Made by a program: the position numbers and the translations under genes. A stretch of DNA of 64,000 nt from NCBI RefSeq assembly GCF_000975095.1, contig NZ_BBRD01000001.1, positions 1,941,467 to 2,005,466 on the forward strand. Reading direction: 5' to 3'. The notes under the pieces are model-generated. The model did not search any database and had not been told where the DNA came from. It saw nothing but the letters and a program-made list of their open reading frames with translations. Source of the DNA: Demequina aestuarii. Its GTDB lineage: Bacteria; Actinomycetota; Actinomycetes; Actinomycetales; Demequinaceae. This document shows, in pieces, positions 9,903 to 18,956 of the stretch (position 1 is the first letter of the stretch; each line of letters opens with the position of its first letter).

Positions 9903-10406
9903 ATGAGCACCACGCCAGAAGACCCGTTCGCCCGCAGCTCCGACGGCGGCGGCGCACCGCACTCGGCGCCGCAGCCGGAGGCGTGGGGCGAGCCTGCGCC
10001 GCAGGCACCTCAGTACGGCCAGCCCGAGAACGGGCAGCCGCCGTATGCGCAGCCTCAGCATGCCCAGCCGCAGTACGCACAGCCGGGATACCAGCAGGGC
10101 CAGTACCAGCAGGGCTATCCGCTGCCGTACGCCGGACCGAACCCGCGCCAGGCGAAGAACTGGATGGGCATCGTCGCCTTGGTCGCGTCGCTCTCGACGA
10201 TCGTGACGGGCATCGGCTGCATCGCGGGCATCATCTTCGGCCACCTCAGCCTGAGCGCCGTCAAGAAGGGCGAGGCGGACAACCGCAGCCTCGGCCTGGC
10301 GGGCCTCATCACGGGGTACGTGTTCCTCGCCCTGGGCCTGCTCGCAATCGTCGCGTACATCATCTTCATCGGAGTGATCATCGCGGCGGAGAGTTCCGCC
10401 TCCTGA
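9903..10406 (+). CDS. DUF4190-type membrane protein with Pro/Gln/Tyr-rich head (paralogue 1)
   Basis: A 167-residue protein. Residues 1-80 are disordered, low-complexity P/Q/Y/A (PQYAQ- and YQQGQ-like units). Two membrane helices follow: WMGIVALVASLSTIVTGIGC and AGLITGYVFLALGLLAIVAY, joined by a GHLSLSAVKKGEADNRS loop typical of DUF4190. ATG 9903 has AGGGAGC upstream. The next gene is a paralogue sharing the upstream region and the opening residues MSTTPxDP, so the two arose by tandem duplication. No function is established for the family; the sticky cytoplasmic head suggests scaffolding. Confidence 0.8.
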   Translation: MSTTPEDPFARSSDGGGAPHSAPQPEAWGEPAPQAPQYGQPENGQPPYAQPQHAQPQYAQPGYQQGQYQQGYPLPYAGPNPRQAKNWMGIVALVASLSTIVTGIGCIAGIIFGHLSLSAVKKGEADNRSLGLAGLITGYVFLALGLLAIVAYIIFIGVIIAAESSAS

Positions 10407-10524
10407 TTCCCTCCGGGCCAACCCTCATGTCTGCGGCACAGATCTCGGGCGCTCGGCCGATGCGTGCTGTCGGCGGCAGGCTTACGCTCGACTGGGAGGG
10501 ATCACGAGACCCAAGGAGCATCCC

Positions 10525-11058
10525 ATGAGCACCACGCCAGACGACCCCATGCAGCAGCCACCCCAGGGCGGCTCAGCACCTCAGGACGGCCCAGTGCCGC
10601 AGCCCGGTCAGCAGCAGCCGCAGTACGCGCAACCGCAGTACGCGCAACCGCAGTACGCGCAGCCGCAGTACGGCCAGCCCTACGGCGCGGGGCCCGCGAT
10701 GGTGCCGACCGGCCCACGGCCGGGCACCGAGAAGAACTGGATGAACATCACGTCGCTGGTGCTCGCCATCGTCGGTCTCGTCACCTGGATCACCGCGATC
10801 GGCGGCGTGGTCCTGGGGCACCTGGGCCGCAGCGCCGCGCGCAAGGACGAGGCGGACAACGGCGGCTTGGGCCTCGCCGGCCTGATCATCAGCTACGTGG
10901 TGATCGTGCTGGGAGTCCTCGGCATCATCGCCACCATCGCGTTCGTCGGCTGGCTCGGCTCGGAGTGCGGCGGCGACAACCCCGCGGACTGGTGCTCCGA
11001 CTCGAGCACCTCGGTCGAGATACAGGCGTTCGGCAGCCCTGCCGGACTGACCGCCTGA
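10525..11058 (+). CDS. DUF4190-type membrane protein with YAQPQ repeats (paralogue 2)
   Basis: A 177-residue paralogue of the preceding gene with the same layout: a P/Q/Y-rich head (about residues 1-65), two helices (ITSLVLAIVGLVTWITAIGG and LGLAGLIISYVVIVLGVLGI) and the GHLGRSAARKDEADNGG loop. The head contains four consecutive five-residue units encoded by a 15-bp tandem repeat. After the second helix it adds a short polar tail with two cysteines, not found in paralogue 1. AAGGAGC precedes the ATG. Function unknown. Confidence 0.8.
   Translation: MSTTPDDPMQQPPQGGSAPQDGPVPQPGQQQPQYAQPQYAQPQYAQPQYGQPYGAGPAMVPTGPRPGTEKNWMNITSLVLAIVGLVTWITAIGGVVLGHLGRSAARKDEADNGGLGLAGLIISYVVIVLGVLGIIATIAFVGWLGSECGGDNPADWCSDSSTSVEIQAFGSPAGLTA
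10621..10680 (+). repeat. 15-bp coding tandem repeat
   Basis: Four back-to-back copies of CAGTACGCGCAACCG (the last diverged) encode QYAQP units in the DUF4190-type protein. Being a multiple of three, gain or loss of a unit would alter head length without breaking the frame. Confidence 0.85.
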
Positions 11059-11115
11059 CCCGGCCCGAGCATCGGCCGGATGCGGGCCGACACCTCAAGC
11101 GGACGACAGAGAGCA

Positions 11116-11150
11116 AAGAGCCCGGGCGACCAGTGGTCGCCCGGGCTCTT
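11116..11150. terminator. bidirectional terminator between the DUF4190 gene and tig
   Basis: AAGAGCCCGGGCGACCA and TGGTCGCCCGGGCTCTT are perfect complements with almost no loop. The convergent genes on both sides end nearby, and either strand would end the stem with CTCTT. Confidence 0.85.
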
Positions 11151-11165
11151 GATGCGTAGGGAAGG

Positions 11166-12521
11166 CTACTTGTCGTCGCCCGCAGCCTCCTGGACGGCGG
11201 CCGCGACGGCGGCCTCGTCGATGTCGTCGTCCTTCTTCTCGTCCTCGACCGAGCCGATCACCGCGGACAGGTCGACGGCGTTGCCGGCGGTGTCCTTGAT
11301 GGTGGCGCGGCGCAGGGCGAAGGCGGTGGCCTTCGAGCGCGCGACCTCGGCGACGATCGCGGGGATCTGGCCGGACTTCTCCACCTGCTGGATGAACTCG
11401 TTCGGGTCCATGTTGTACTGGCGCGACGCGTTCAGCAGGTAGTCGAGGAGCTCGTTCTGCTCGACCTCGATCTCAAGGTCCTCGGCGAGCTGGTCGAGGA
11501 GGATCTGCGCGCGCAGCGCGTTGTGCGCCTCCTCGGTGACCTCGGCGCGGTGCTCGTCGTCCTCGAGGCGGTTCTCGTTCTCGAGGTGCGTGTGGACCTC
11601 GTTCTCGATGACCTTCTTGGGGAGCTCGAAGTCGGTGGCATCCTTGAGCGCGTCGATGAGCTTCTCGCGGGCCTCGACGGCCTGGTTGTTCGCCTTGATG
11701 CGGCCGGCCTGCTCGCGCAGGTCCGCCTTCAGCTCGTCGACGGTGTCGAACTCGGAGGCGAGCTGAGCAAAGTCGTCGTCCACTTCGGGAAGCTCGCGCT
11801 CCTTGACGGCGGTGACCTTGACGGTGATCTGCGCCTTCTCGCCGGCGTTGTCGCCGGCGGCCAGCGGCGCCTCGAACGTGGTCTCCTCGTCGGCGGACAG
11901 GCCGATCAGGGCGTCGTCCAGGCCCTCGAGCATGTTGCCGGCACCGACCTGGTAGGAGGTGCCCTGCACGGTGTCGACGTCGGCGCCGTTGAGCTTGGCG
12001 GCCAAGTCGATGGTGACGTAGTCGTTGTCCGCGACGGGGCGGTCGACGGTCTTGAGCGAACCGAACCGCTCGCGCAGCTGGTCGAGGCGCTCCTGCACGT
12101 CCTCGTCCGAGACCTCGACGGGCTCAACCTCGACGGTGATGTCCTCGGCCTTGGGCAGCTCGACCTCGGGGCGGATCTCCACCGTGGCGGTGAACTCCAG
12201 GCTGTCGTCGCCGTCCTCGGCGCCGGGCACCTTGGTGACCTCGACCTCGGGCTGACCGAACGGGCGGATGCCCTGCTCCTCGACCGCGGCCGAGTACCAG
12301 CCGGGCAGACCATCGTTGACGGCGTGCTCGATGACGGCGCCCTTGCCCACGCGCTGCTCAAGGATCTTCGGCGGCACCTTGCCCTTGCGGAAGCCGGGGA
12401 TCTGCACCTGCTCGCCGATGTGCTGGTAGGCGTGGTCGAGCGAGGGCTTGATGTCCTCTTCGGTCAGGTTGACCGTCAGCTTGACGGTCGTGGCGTCGAT
12501 CTTCTCGATGGCGCTGGTCAC
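11166..12521 (-). CDS. tig: trigger factor
   Basis: A 451-residue ribosome-associated chaperone and prolyl isomerase. The N-terminal ribosome-binding domain has the signature GFRKGKVPPKILEQRVG, here IPGFRKGKVPP. The FKBP-like isomerase domain follows (VTIDLAAKLNGADVD region), then the long helical C-terminal chaperone arms and an acidic Glu/Asp/Ala tail. The start is GTG 12521 (TSAIEKIDATTVKLTVN), with CAGGAG 8-12 nt upstream; the open frame runs on to 12752 but that part is not trigger-factor sequence. It is close to the clp genes, as in many bacteria. Confidence 0.96.
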   Translation of the reverse strand: MTSAIEKIDATTVKLTVNLTEEDIKPSLDHAYQHIGEQVQIPGFRKGKVPPKILEQRVGKGAVIEHAVNDGLPGWYSAAVEEQGIRPFGQPEVEVTKVPGAEDGDDSLEFTATVEIRPEVELPKAEDITVEVEPVEVSDEDVQERLDQLRERFGSLKTVDRPVADNDYVTIDLAAKLNGADVDTVQGTSYQVGAGNMLEGLDDALIGLSADEETTFEAPLAAGDNAGEKAQITVKVTAVKERELPEVDDDFAQLASEFDTVDELKADLREQAGRIKANNQAVEAREKLIDALKDATDFELPKKVIENEVHTHLENENRLEDDEHRAEVTEEAHNALRAQILLDQLAEDLEIEVEQNELLDYLLNASRQYNMDPNEFIQQVEKSGQIPAIVAEVARSKATAFALRRATIKDTAGNAVDLSAVIGSVEDEKKDDDIDEAAVAAAVQEAAGDDK

Positions 12522-12771
12522 GAATGTGCTCCTGTGAATGGGGGTGATGGCCTCGCCGTATGCGGGCATACCGCAGTCGGGCAACCCATCGAGTCTAGTC
12601 GCGATGCAGGCTCGTGCCCAAACGGGTTCGCTCTGGGCGATGAGGTGGCCGATGCCCGGGCCTGCACGGAGGGCCGATGCGCTCGCACCGGTGCGACCTA
12701 GGTCCCGCGAGCCGGTCGCGGCCGCACGGTTGACTGGAGACGATCCATCCACCCCTGGCGGAAGGACTGTC

Positions 12772-15408
12772 GTGGCCGCCCTGTTCGTGCGGAAGCCCCG
12801 CGACGCCTCGGGGCCGGGCGACGGCGCGTCGCCACCGCTTGCCGTACCCTCGTCGTCTCACTCACAGTCGGCTGACGAGGTGCTGGCCGCTCTCGACGTC
12901 GACGGCGACGTGGGACTCACCGAGGAGGAGGCGCGCCGACGCCGCGAGAGCATCGGCCGTAACGAGATCGCCGACGACGGCACCACCCCGTGGTGGGTCC
13001 TGCTGTGGCGGCAGATCGCCCAGGCCGTCATCGTGCTGCTGCTCGGCGCCGCCGTGGTGGGGCTGGTCGTCGGCGAAGTGGTGGAGGCGATCGCGATCCT
13101 CATCGCCTTGATCGTCAACATCACGGTGGGGTTCGCCACCGAGTTCAAGGCCACCACGTCCATGGAGGCGCTCAAGGACCTGCTGCGTACAGTCGCGGAG
13201 GTCGAGCGGGACAACCGGCGGGAAGAGATCGACGCCGCGGACCTGGTTCCCGGCGACATCGTGGGCATCGAGTCCGGCGAGCAGGTGCCCGCCGACCTGC
13301 GCGTCATCGACGCCGAGGGGCTGCAGATCGACGAGGCCGGCCTCACGGGCGAATCGGCATCGGCCACCAAGGACACGTCTCCCGTCGACGCGAGCACCCC
13401 GCTGGCCGAACGCACCTGCATGGCCTACATGGGCACCACCGTGCTCGCGGGCCGCGGGCGCGGCGTCGTGGTCGCGACCGGAGCGCGCACGGAGATGGGC
13501 CGTATCGCGGAGCTCACGTCGTCGGCCGAGCAGACCCAGGCGCCGCTCCAGGCAGGGCTCAATCACCTGTCGAGCAGGCTCGCCATCGGCGTGGTCATCG
13601 GCTCCATCGTGCTGTTCCTCCTCGGGTGGTGGCGCGGCAACGACGTCACCGAGATGGTCGAGATCGCAGTAGCGCTCGCCATCGCCGTGGTGCCCGAGGG
13701 CCTGCCGGCCGTCGCCACTCTCACCATGGCCGTGGGCATGCGCCGCATGGCTCGAGGCAACGCGCTGGTGCGCAGGCTGCCGGCCGTGGAGACGCTCGGC
13801 TCCACCACGGTGGTGTGCACCGACAAGACCGGCACGCTCACCCGCAATGAGATGACGGTAGTGGAGACGCACGTCGCGGAAGGCGCCGAGGACGACCACC
13901 TGTGGCACGCATCGGCCCTGTGCAATGACGCGGACATCGATCAGGAGGGCGATCCGGTCGGAGACCCCACCGAGGTGGCGCTGCTCGAGGCAGCGGGCAA
14001 GGCCGGGCTCGACTGGAGGGGGCTGCGCGAGGCCTCCGCAAGAGACCACGAGGTGCCTTTCGACTCGGCGAGCAAGCGCATGGCGGTGGTGGTCGACGGA
14101 ATCGTGCATGCCAAGGGCGCCCCCGAGGTGATCCTGCAGCCCGCGCGCGATCAGGCCCTCATTCACGCGGCCCGGACATGGGCGACTCGAGGGCTGCGCA
14201 CCCTGGCCTTCGCGCGTGGAGAGGCCTCCGGCGACGGCGACGAGCTCTTCGAGGGACTGCAGGCCGTCGGCGTGGTCGGCATGCACGACCCACCCCGCAC
14301 TCAGGCCAGCGCCGCCGTGGAGGCGCTGCACGGTGCGGGGGTGCGCGTGGTGATGATCACTGGCGACCGTCCGGACACCGCGACGGCGATCGGCAGACAG
14401 CTGGGCTTCCGCACCGAGGGCGCCTTCACCGGCGCCGAACTCGCCGAGATGGACAAGGACGAGCTCAGCGCGCCGCTGCAGGGCGACGCGATCTTCGCGC
14501 GCGTCGCGCCCGAGCACAAGCTGCGGATCATCGAGGCGCTCCAATCCCAGGGCGAAGTGGTGGCGGTCACCGGGGACGGCGTCAATGACGCCCCCGCACT
14601 GCGTCAGGCCGACGTCGGGGTCGCGATGGGGTCAGGCACCGACGTCGCCAAGGACGCAGCCGATGTGGTGCTGCTCGACGACCAGTTCGGCACCATCGAG
14701 CTCGCGGTGCAGGAGGGGCGGCGCATCTTCACCAACATCCGCCGGTTCGGCCAGTACCTGTTCTCGTGGCACGTCGCCGAGGTCTCCGTCATCACCGTCG
14801 CCGTGCTCGCTGGCTGGTCCCCTCCGCTGGCGGGGCTGATGATCCTGTGGAACAACCTCGTCATCGACGTGGTGCCGTCGTTCGCGCTGGCGCTCGAGCC
14901 GAGTCGCACCGACGTCATGAAGGAGCCGCCGCGAGACCCGCGCGAGCCGGTGATCTCGCGCGCGGTCCTGAGGCGCATCGCGCTCCACGGCCTGCTCGTC
15001 GCCGCGACCGGCTTCGCCGCCTATGGGGCCGCGCACCTGTGGCTCGACCTCAGCAACCCGCAGGCACAGAGCGTCACGTTCCTCACGATGTCCGTCGCGC
15101 AGACGCTCGCCGTCTTCAACGCCCGCTCGGAGTCGGGATCCGGGTTGCGGGGTGCGCGCCAGAACCCGTGGCTGTGGGGCGCGCTCGCGGTGGTGGGGAC
15201 GCTGACGATGGCCGCGATGACGCTGCCCCCGCTGCGTGACATCCTCGGTATCGCGGCGATCCCGGGCGTGGCATGGATGGTCGCCCTCCTGCTGGCACTC
15301 GTGCCGCTGGCGGCGGTCCAGGCCACACGGGCCGTGCGGTCAGCGCTCGCCCGCCACCCCTCTCCACCCCGCCTTAGCGTCCCAGTGGGCGACGAGCGTC
15401 GGTCCTGA
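12772..15408 (+). CDS. P-type cation-transporting ATPase (type II)
   Basis: An 878-residue type II P-type ATPase. The actuator loop is GLTGESASA, the phosphorylation site VCTDKTGTLTRNEM, the hinge GDGVNDAPAL, and helix M4 carries VVPEGLPAV, as in Ca2+ or Na+/K+-type pumps. M6 reads WNNLVIDVVPSFALALEPS, so the ion cannot be named safely; Ca2+ is the default. GTG 12772 follows GGAAGGA. The last 12 residues (RLSVPVGDERRS) are encoded by repeat copy D, so the native C-terminus has probably been altered by that element. It faces a second type II ATPase end to end. Confidence 0.92.
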   Translation: MAALFVRKPRDASGPGDGASPPLAVPSSSHSQSADEVLAALDVDGDVGLTEEEARRRRESIGRNEIADDGTTPWWVLLWRQIAQAVIVLLLGAAVVGLVVGEVVEAIAILIALIVNITVGFATEFKATTSMEALKDLLRTVAEVERDNRREEIDAADLVPGDIVGIESGEQVPADLRVIDAEGLQIDEAGLTGESASATKDTSPVDASTPLAERTCMAYMGTTVLAGRGRGVVVATGARTEMGRIAELTSSAEQTQAPLQAGLNHLSSRLAIGVVIGSIVLFLLGWWRGNDVTEMVEIAVALAIAVVPEGLPAVATLTMAVGMRRMARGNALVRRLPAVETLGSTTVVCTDKTGTLTRNEMTVVETHVAEGAEDDHLWHASALCNDADIDQEGDPVGDPTEVALLEAAGKAGLDWRGLREASARDHEVPFDSASKRMAVVVDGIVHAKGAPEVILQPARDQALIHAARTWATRGLRTLAFARGEASGDGDELFEGLQAVGVVGMHDPPRTQASAAVEALHGAGVRVVMITGDRPDTATAIGRQLGFRTEGAFTGAELAEMDKDELSAPLQGDAIFARVAPEHKLRIIEALQSQGEVVAVTGDGVNDAPALRQADVGVAMGSGTDVAKDAADVVLLDDQFGTIELAVQEGRRIFTNIRRFGQYLFSWHVAEVSVITVAVLAGWSPPLAGLMILWNNLVIDVVPSFALALEPSRTDVMKEPPRDPREPVISRAVLRRIALHGLLVAATGFAAYGAAHLWLDLSNPQAQSVTFLTMSVAQTLAVFNARSESGSGLRGARQNPWLWGALAVVGTLTMAAMTLPPLRDILGIAAIPGVAWMVALLLALVPLAAVQATRAVRSALARHPSPPRLSVPVGDERRS

Positions 15409-15442
15409 CGAGTCCGCGCCACCTATTGGGCGCTGAGTGTCG
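15369..15442 (+). repeat. 3'-end dimeric repeat, copy D (overlaps a coding end)
   Basis: Begins CCGCCTTAGCGTCCCAGTGG and ends GCGCTGAGTGTCG. The first 40 bp lie inside the P-type ATPase frame, and the TGA is within the repeat. The other end is 15 bp from the stop of the convergent ATPase. Confidence 0.85.
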
Positions 15443-15457
15443 CTCTCGGCGCGTGCG

Positions 15458-18157
15458 TCACATGCGTCCCACACCCCGGCGCCGCCAGAGCGCCTTCTCT
15501 GCGGCGACGGCCAGGAACTTGGCGATGACCAGGCCGATGATCACGGCCCACGATGTCCACCCGAGTGCCTCGCTGGCGAAGACCCGCTGGACGGGAGGGG
15601 CGTACGTGAACGCCATCTGCAATGCGATGAGCACACCGGTGACGGCGAGCGCCACGCGGTTGCCGGTGAACGCCTCGACGTTGAGCGCCGACCGAGTGAA
15701 GTGCCGGACGTTGAACAGGTACAGGATCTCGGCGAACACGAGCACGTTGACCGCCGTCGTTCGCGCCACCTCGATCGAACTCCCCCGCGACAGCTCCCAC
15801 TCGAACCCCACCAGGGTGATGAGAGCCATCAGCACGCTCACGTAGGCGATCCGGATGCCGAGCGGGCGGGTGATCAGCGGCTCCGTGGGGGCACGGGGCG
15901 GCTGCCGCATGACGCCGGGTTCGGGCGGCTCGAAGGCCAGCGCGAGAGCCAGGGTCACGGCGGTGACCATGTTGACCCACAGGATCTGGCCCACCGTGAC
16001 GGGCATGGTCTTGGCGAAGAGCAGCGCCACCAGGATCAAGCCTGCCTCACCGCCGTTGGTGGGCAGGATGAACAGCAGGGACTTCTTGATGTTGTCGAAC
16101 ACCACGCGCCCTTGCTTGACCGCACGCGCGATAGTGGCGAAGTTGTCGTCGGTCAGCACCAGGTCGGAGGCCTCCCGCGCGGCGTCCGTGCCGCGGTGTC
16201 CCATCGCCACGCCGATATCTGCCGCCTTGAGGGCCGGGGCGTCGTTGACGCCATCGCCGGTCATGGCGACGCAGTTGCCGCGTGCCTGAAGGGCGGCCAT
16301 CAGCCGCATCTTGTGGTGCGGGCTTGCGCGCGCGATCACGTCGTGACTCACGGCCGCGGCCTGCAGCTCGTCATCGTCCATCGCCGCGATGGCTTCGCCC
16401 GTGAGCACGGCATCTGCCTGCAGTCCGAGCTCCCGCCCGATGGCCGCCGCGGTGGCACCGTGGTCGCCCGTGACCATCTTCACGGTGATCCCGGCGGCCT
16501 GGCACTCAGCAACCGCGACGACGGCCTCGGCGCGAGGTGGATCGAGCAGTCCCACCATGCCGAGCAACCCACAGTGTGGCAACTCCTCGAGGTCGAGCCG
16601 GTCGGTGTCCGGCTCCACCTCTCCCCGGGCCACCGCGATGACTCGCTGGCCCTCGGCGGCGGCGAAGCGGACACGGCCCTGCCACTCCTCATCGTCCGCC
16701 ATCCCGCACACGTCCAGCACCCGCTCCGGCGCGCCCTTGAGCATCACGAACGCGTGACCGTGGTGGTCGTGGTGCAGCGTGGCCATGAACCGGTTCTCGG
16801 ACTCGAACGGCACCTCGTCCACGCGCGGAAAGTCGGCTGCCACCTCGTGCTGATCGAGGCCAGCCTTCAGCGCCAGCGTCACCAGTGCGCCTTCGGTGGG
16901 GTCGCCGGTCACGCTCCACGAATCATCGTCACCCCGATGCAGCACCGCGTCGTTGCACAGCAGCGCTGCAGTGGCCAGTTGCTGCAGGCCGGGGTGCGTC
17001 GACGGCTGGACATCACCGTCGGCATCAAAGAACCCGCCGTCGGGAACGTACCCCACCCCGCTGCATGTCAGGTCGCCATCGGGAAGCAGGACGCGAACCG
17101 CCGTCATCTCATTGCGAGTGAGCGTTCCCGTCTTGTCCGAGCAGATCACCGTCACCGAGCCGAGAGTCTCGACGGCCGGGAGCCGGCGCACGATCGCACG
17201 CTTGCCCGCCATCGTGCGTGTGCCGATCGCCAGCACGATCGTGATGATCGCCGGCAACCCCTCCGGGATCGCGGCCACACTCAGGCCTACGACCACGAGG
17301 AACGCGTCGAGGTAGGCGTACCCCCCGAGGAAGCGGGCATAGAGGAACGCAAGCGCGCCGACGGCGAGGATGAATCCCGTGATCTGGCGGGCGAACTGGT
17401 CGAGGCGCTTGAGCAGCGGCGTCGCCAACGACGCGGTGTCGCTGACCAGCGCTCCGATCTGCCCCACCTCAGTCCGGGCTCCCGTCGCCACCACGACGCC
17501 ACGGGCCTGTCCGGAGACGACCAGGGTGCCCGAATAGGCGATGCAGGTGCGGTCGCCGATGCTCGCGTCCGTCGCGGCGGACTCGACGCCCTTGTCGACC
17601 GGCACTGACTCCCCCGTCAGCGCAGACTCCTCGATTCGCAGGCTGCGCACCCGCAGCAGCCGCAGATCCGCCGGTACGCGGTCGCCGGCCTCGAGCAGCA
17701 CGATGTCGCCGGGGACGAGCTCGCTGGCCTCGATGCGGTGACGGCTCCCGCCGCGCAGCGCGGTCGCGTGGCTGGCGAGCATCGCTCGCACGGCGTCGAG
17801 GGCGTTCTCGGCCTTGCCCTCCTGGACGAAGCCGATGACCGCGTTGATCACGACCACGCCGACGATCACGGCGGAGTCGAGGTGGTGCTGCACCAGAGTG
17901 GTGATCATGCCAGCGACGATCAGCACCAGAATCAAGGGGTTGTTGAGTTGCGCCAATGCCCTGCTCAGCGGCCCCCGCCGTCGCGCCTCCGGGAGCACGT
18001 TGGGACCGTGTTCCCCAAGACGACGCCGCACCTCGTGCGCATCGAGCCCGATCGTTGCATCCGTCTGCCACGCCTCAAGCGTCTGATCCGCCGTGCACGC
18101 GTGCCAGCCGACGACCGGCGTGTCCGTCGCGGGTGAGGGAGCAGCGTTGCCCGTCAT
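15458..18157 (-). CDS. P-type cation-transporting ATPase (type II, Ca2+-ATPase-like)
   Basis: An 899-residue type II P-type ATPase. It has an N-terminal cation-ATPase domain (LGEHGPNVLPE), actuator ALTGESVPVDKG, M4 AIPEGLPAI, phosphorylation site CSDKTGTLTRNEM, KGAPE in the nucleotide domain, and GDGVNDAPALKAADIGVAMG. M6 reads LWVNMVTAVTLALALAFEPP, closer to the PacL/PMR1 or Na+-pump groups than to KdpB or Mg2+ pumps. ATG 18157 is taken, with the adjacent in-frame GTG 18160 as alternative. It converges on the preceding ATPase but is not a recent copy of it; sequences differ throughout. Confidence 0.92.
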   Translation of the reverse strand: MTGNAAPSPATDTPVVGWHACTADQTLEAWQTDATIGLDAHEVRRRLGEHGPNVLPEARRRGPLSRALAQLNNPLILVLIVAGMITTLVQHHLDSAVIVGVVVINAVIGFVQEGKAENALDAVRAMLASHATALRGGSRHRIEASELVPGDIVLLEAGDRVPADLRLLRVRSLRIEESALTGESVPVDKGVESAATDASIGDRTCIAYSGTLVVSGQARGVVVATGARTEVGQIGALVSDTASLATPLLKRLDQFARQITGFILAVGALAFLYARFLGGYAYLDAFLVVVGLSVAAIPEGLPAIITIVLAIGTRTMAGKRAIVRRLPAVETLGSVTVICSDKTGTLTRNEMTAVRVLLPDGDLTCSGVGYVPDGGFFDADGDVQPSTHPGLQQLATAALLCNDAVLHRGDDDSWSVTGDPTEGALVTLALKAGLDQHEVAADFPRVDEVPFESENRFMATLHHDHHGHAFVMLKGAPERVLDVCGMADDEEWQGRVRFAAAEGQRVIAVARGEVEPDTDRLDLEELPHCGLLGMVGLLDPPRAEAVVAVAECQAAGITVKMVTGDHGATAAAIGRELGLQADAVLTGEAIAAMDDDELQAAAVSHDVIARASPHHKMRLMAALQARGNCVAMTGDGVNDAPALKAADIGVAMGHRGTDAAREASDLVLTDDNFATIARAVKQGRVVFDNIKKSLLFILPTNGGEAGLILVALLFAKTMPVTVGQILWVNMVTAVTLALALAFEPPEPGVMRQPPRAPTEPLITRPLGIRIAYVSVLMALITLVGFEWELSRGSSIEVARTTAVNVLVFAEILYLFNVRHFTRSALNVEAFTGNRVALAVTGVLIALQMAFTYAPPVQRVFASEALGWTSWAVIIGLVIAKFLAVAAEKALWRRRGVGRM

Positions 18158-18328
18158 CACTGTGACACCCCTTCGGCGCGCCGCAGCGCCGGGACCAGAG
18201 CGTACAGGGCTCGCCTCTTGATCGTAAGGGAGCTCGACTCACACCCACTAGGCACATGGGCCCACGCCTGCCGTGACCCACGCGGCAACGGCACGCTGAT
18301 CACACCGGACTGGGGCGAGGACGCGGGC

Positions 18329-18334
18329 TAGCAT
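18329..18334 (+). promoter_or_regulatory. TAGCAT -10 box of a leaderless gene
   Basis: TAGCAT ends 6 nt before ATG 18341, with no Shine-Dalgarno sequence between, so transcription should begin at or next to the start codon of the S4-domain gene. Confidence 0.6.
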
Positions 18335-18340
18335 GGCGGC

Positions 18341-18568
18341 ATGGCAGCCCCCGATCCGATCCCCGACGTTACCGTCGGAGGCGACGGCATCCGCCTGGGC
18401 CAGTTCCTGCAGCTCGCGGGGCTGGTCGATTCTGGCGGAGAGGCCAAGGAGGCGATCCGCTCCGGCACGGTGCGCGTGAACGATGAGGTCGACGACCGCC
18501 GGGGGCGCCAGCTCCAGGGGGGCGACGTGGTCACGGTGGGTGGCCGCGCGGCCCGCGTCAGCGCGTAG
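18341..18568 (+). CDS. S4-domain RNA-binding protein
   Basis: A 75-residue protein that is a single S4 RNA-binding domain (IRLGQFLQLAGLVDSGGEAK then RVNDEVDDRRGRQL and a terminal GGDVVTVGG). It matches the small YaaA/RlbA-like S4 proteins, which bind structured RNA, often ribosomal. ATG 18341 fits both the domain start and a leaderless promoter. It diverges from the ATPase gene and is followed by the tRNA-Pro gene on the other strand. RNA target unknown. Confidence 0.85.
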   Translation: MAAPDPIPDVTVGGDGIRLGQFLQLAGLVDSGGEAKEAIRSGTVRVNDEVDDRRGRQLQGGDVVTVGGRAARVSA

Positions 18569-18606
18569 CGATCAGGGCGCGCTGCCTGCGTCGGCCATCC
18601 CACCCG

Positions 18607-18680
18607 TCGGGGTGACAGGATTTGAACCTGCGACCCTCTGCTCCCAAAGCAGATGCGCTACCAAGCTGCGCTACACCCCG
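18607..18680 (-). tRNA. tRNA-Pro (anticodon UGG)
   Basis: The minus strand folds as a full cloverleaf: acceptor CGGGGTG / CACCCCG, D-arm GCGCAGCTTGGTAGCGC, anticodon loop TTTGGGA (anticodon TGG), T-arm with GGTTCAAATCC, discriminator A. CCA is not encoded. Confidence 0.97.
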
Positions 18681-18779
18681 TCCGCGCACGCTTGTCAGCG
18701 TGCGCGGTACCCGCATCGGCCGGGCTCGGCTACTCTAGTACGCGCCGGGATCGCGACCGCACGTCGCTCAGCCCGGCTC

Positions 18780-18853
18780 GCGGGTGTAGCTCAATGGTAG
18801 AGCCTCAGTCTTCCAAACTGATGGTGCGGGTTCGATTCCCGTCACCCGCTCCA
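18780..18853 (+). tRNA. tRNA-Gly (anticodon UCC)
   Basis: Cloverleaf with acceptor GCGGGTG / CACCCGC, anticodon loop CTTCCAA (anticodon TCC), T-arm with GGTTCGATTCC, discriminator T, and a genomically encoded CCA at 18851-18853, unlike the neighbouring tRNA-Pro. Repeat copy E lies 21 bp beyond. Confidence 0.97.
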
Positions 18854-18874
18854 CGAAGTCCCTCGATACCGCAC

Positions 18875-18949
18875 CGACACTCACCGTTCTTCAGGTGACG
18901 CGGAAGGCCGAGATCCGACACTGAGCGCACTCTGGGGCGCCAAGGTGGG
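18875..18949 (-). repeat. 3'-end dimeric repeat, copy E (diverged)
   Basis: The minus strand begins CCACCTTGGCGCCCCAGAGT and contains GCGCTCAGTGTCGG in the first half, GGTGAGTGTCGG in the second. It is the most diverged of the seven copies but keeps length and both cores. It starts 7 bp after the DUF1761-like gene's stop. Confidence 0.65.
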
Positions 18950-18956
18950 GAGTGGG

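Noticed and set aside
15437-17608. 723-codon open frame antisense to the second P-type ATPase
   Set aside because: Shadow of a protein with full catalytic motifs.
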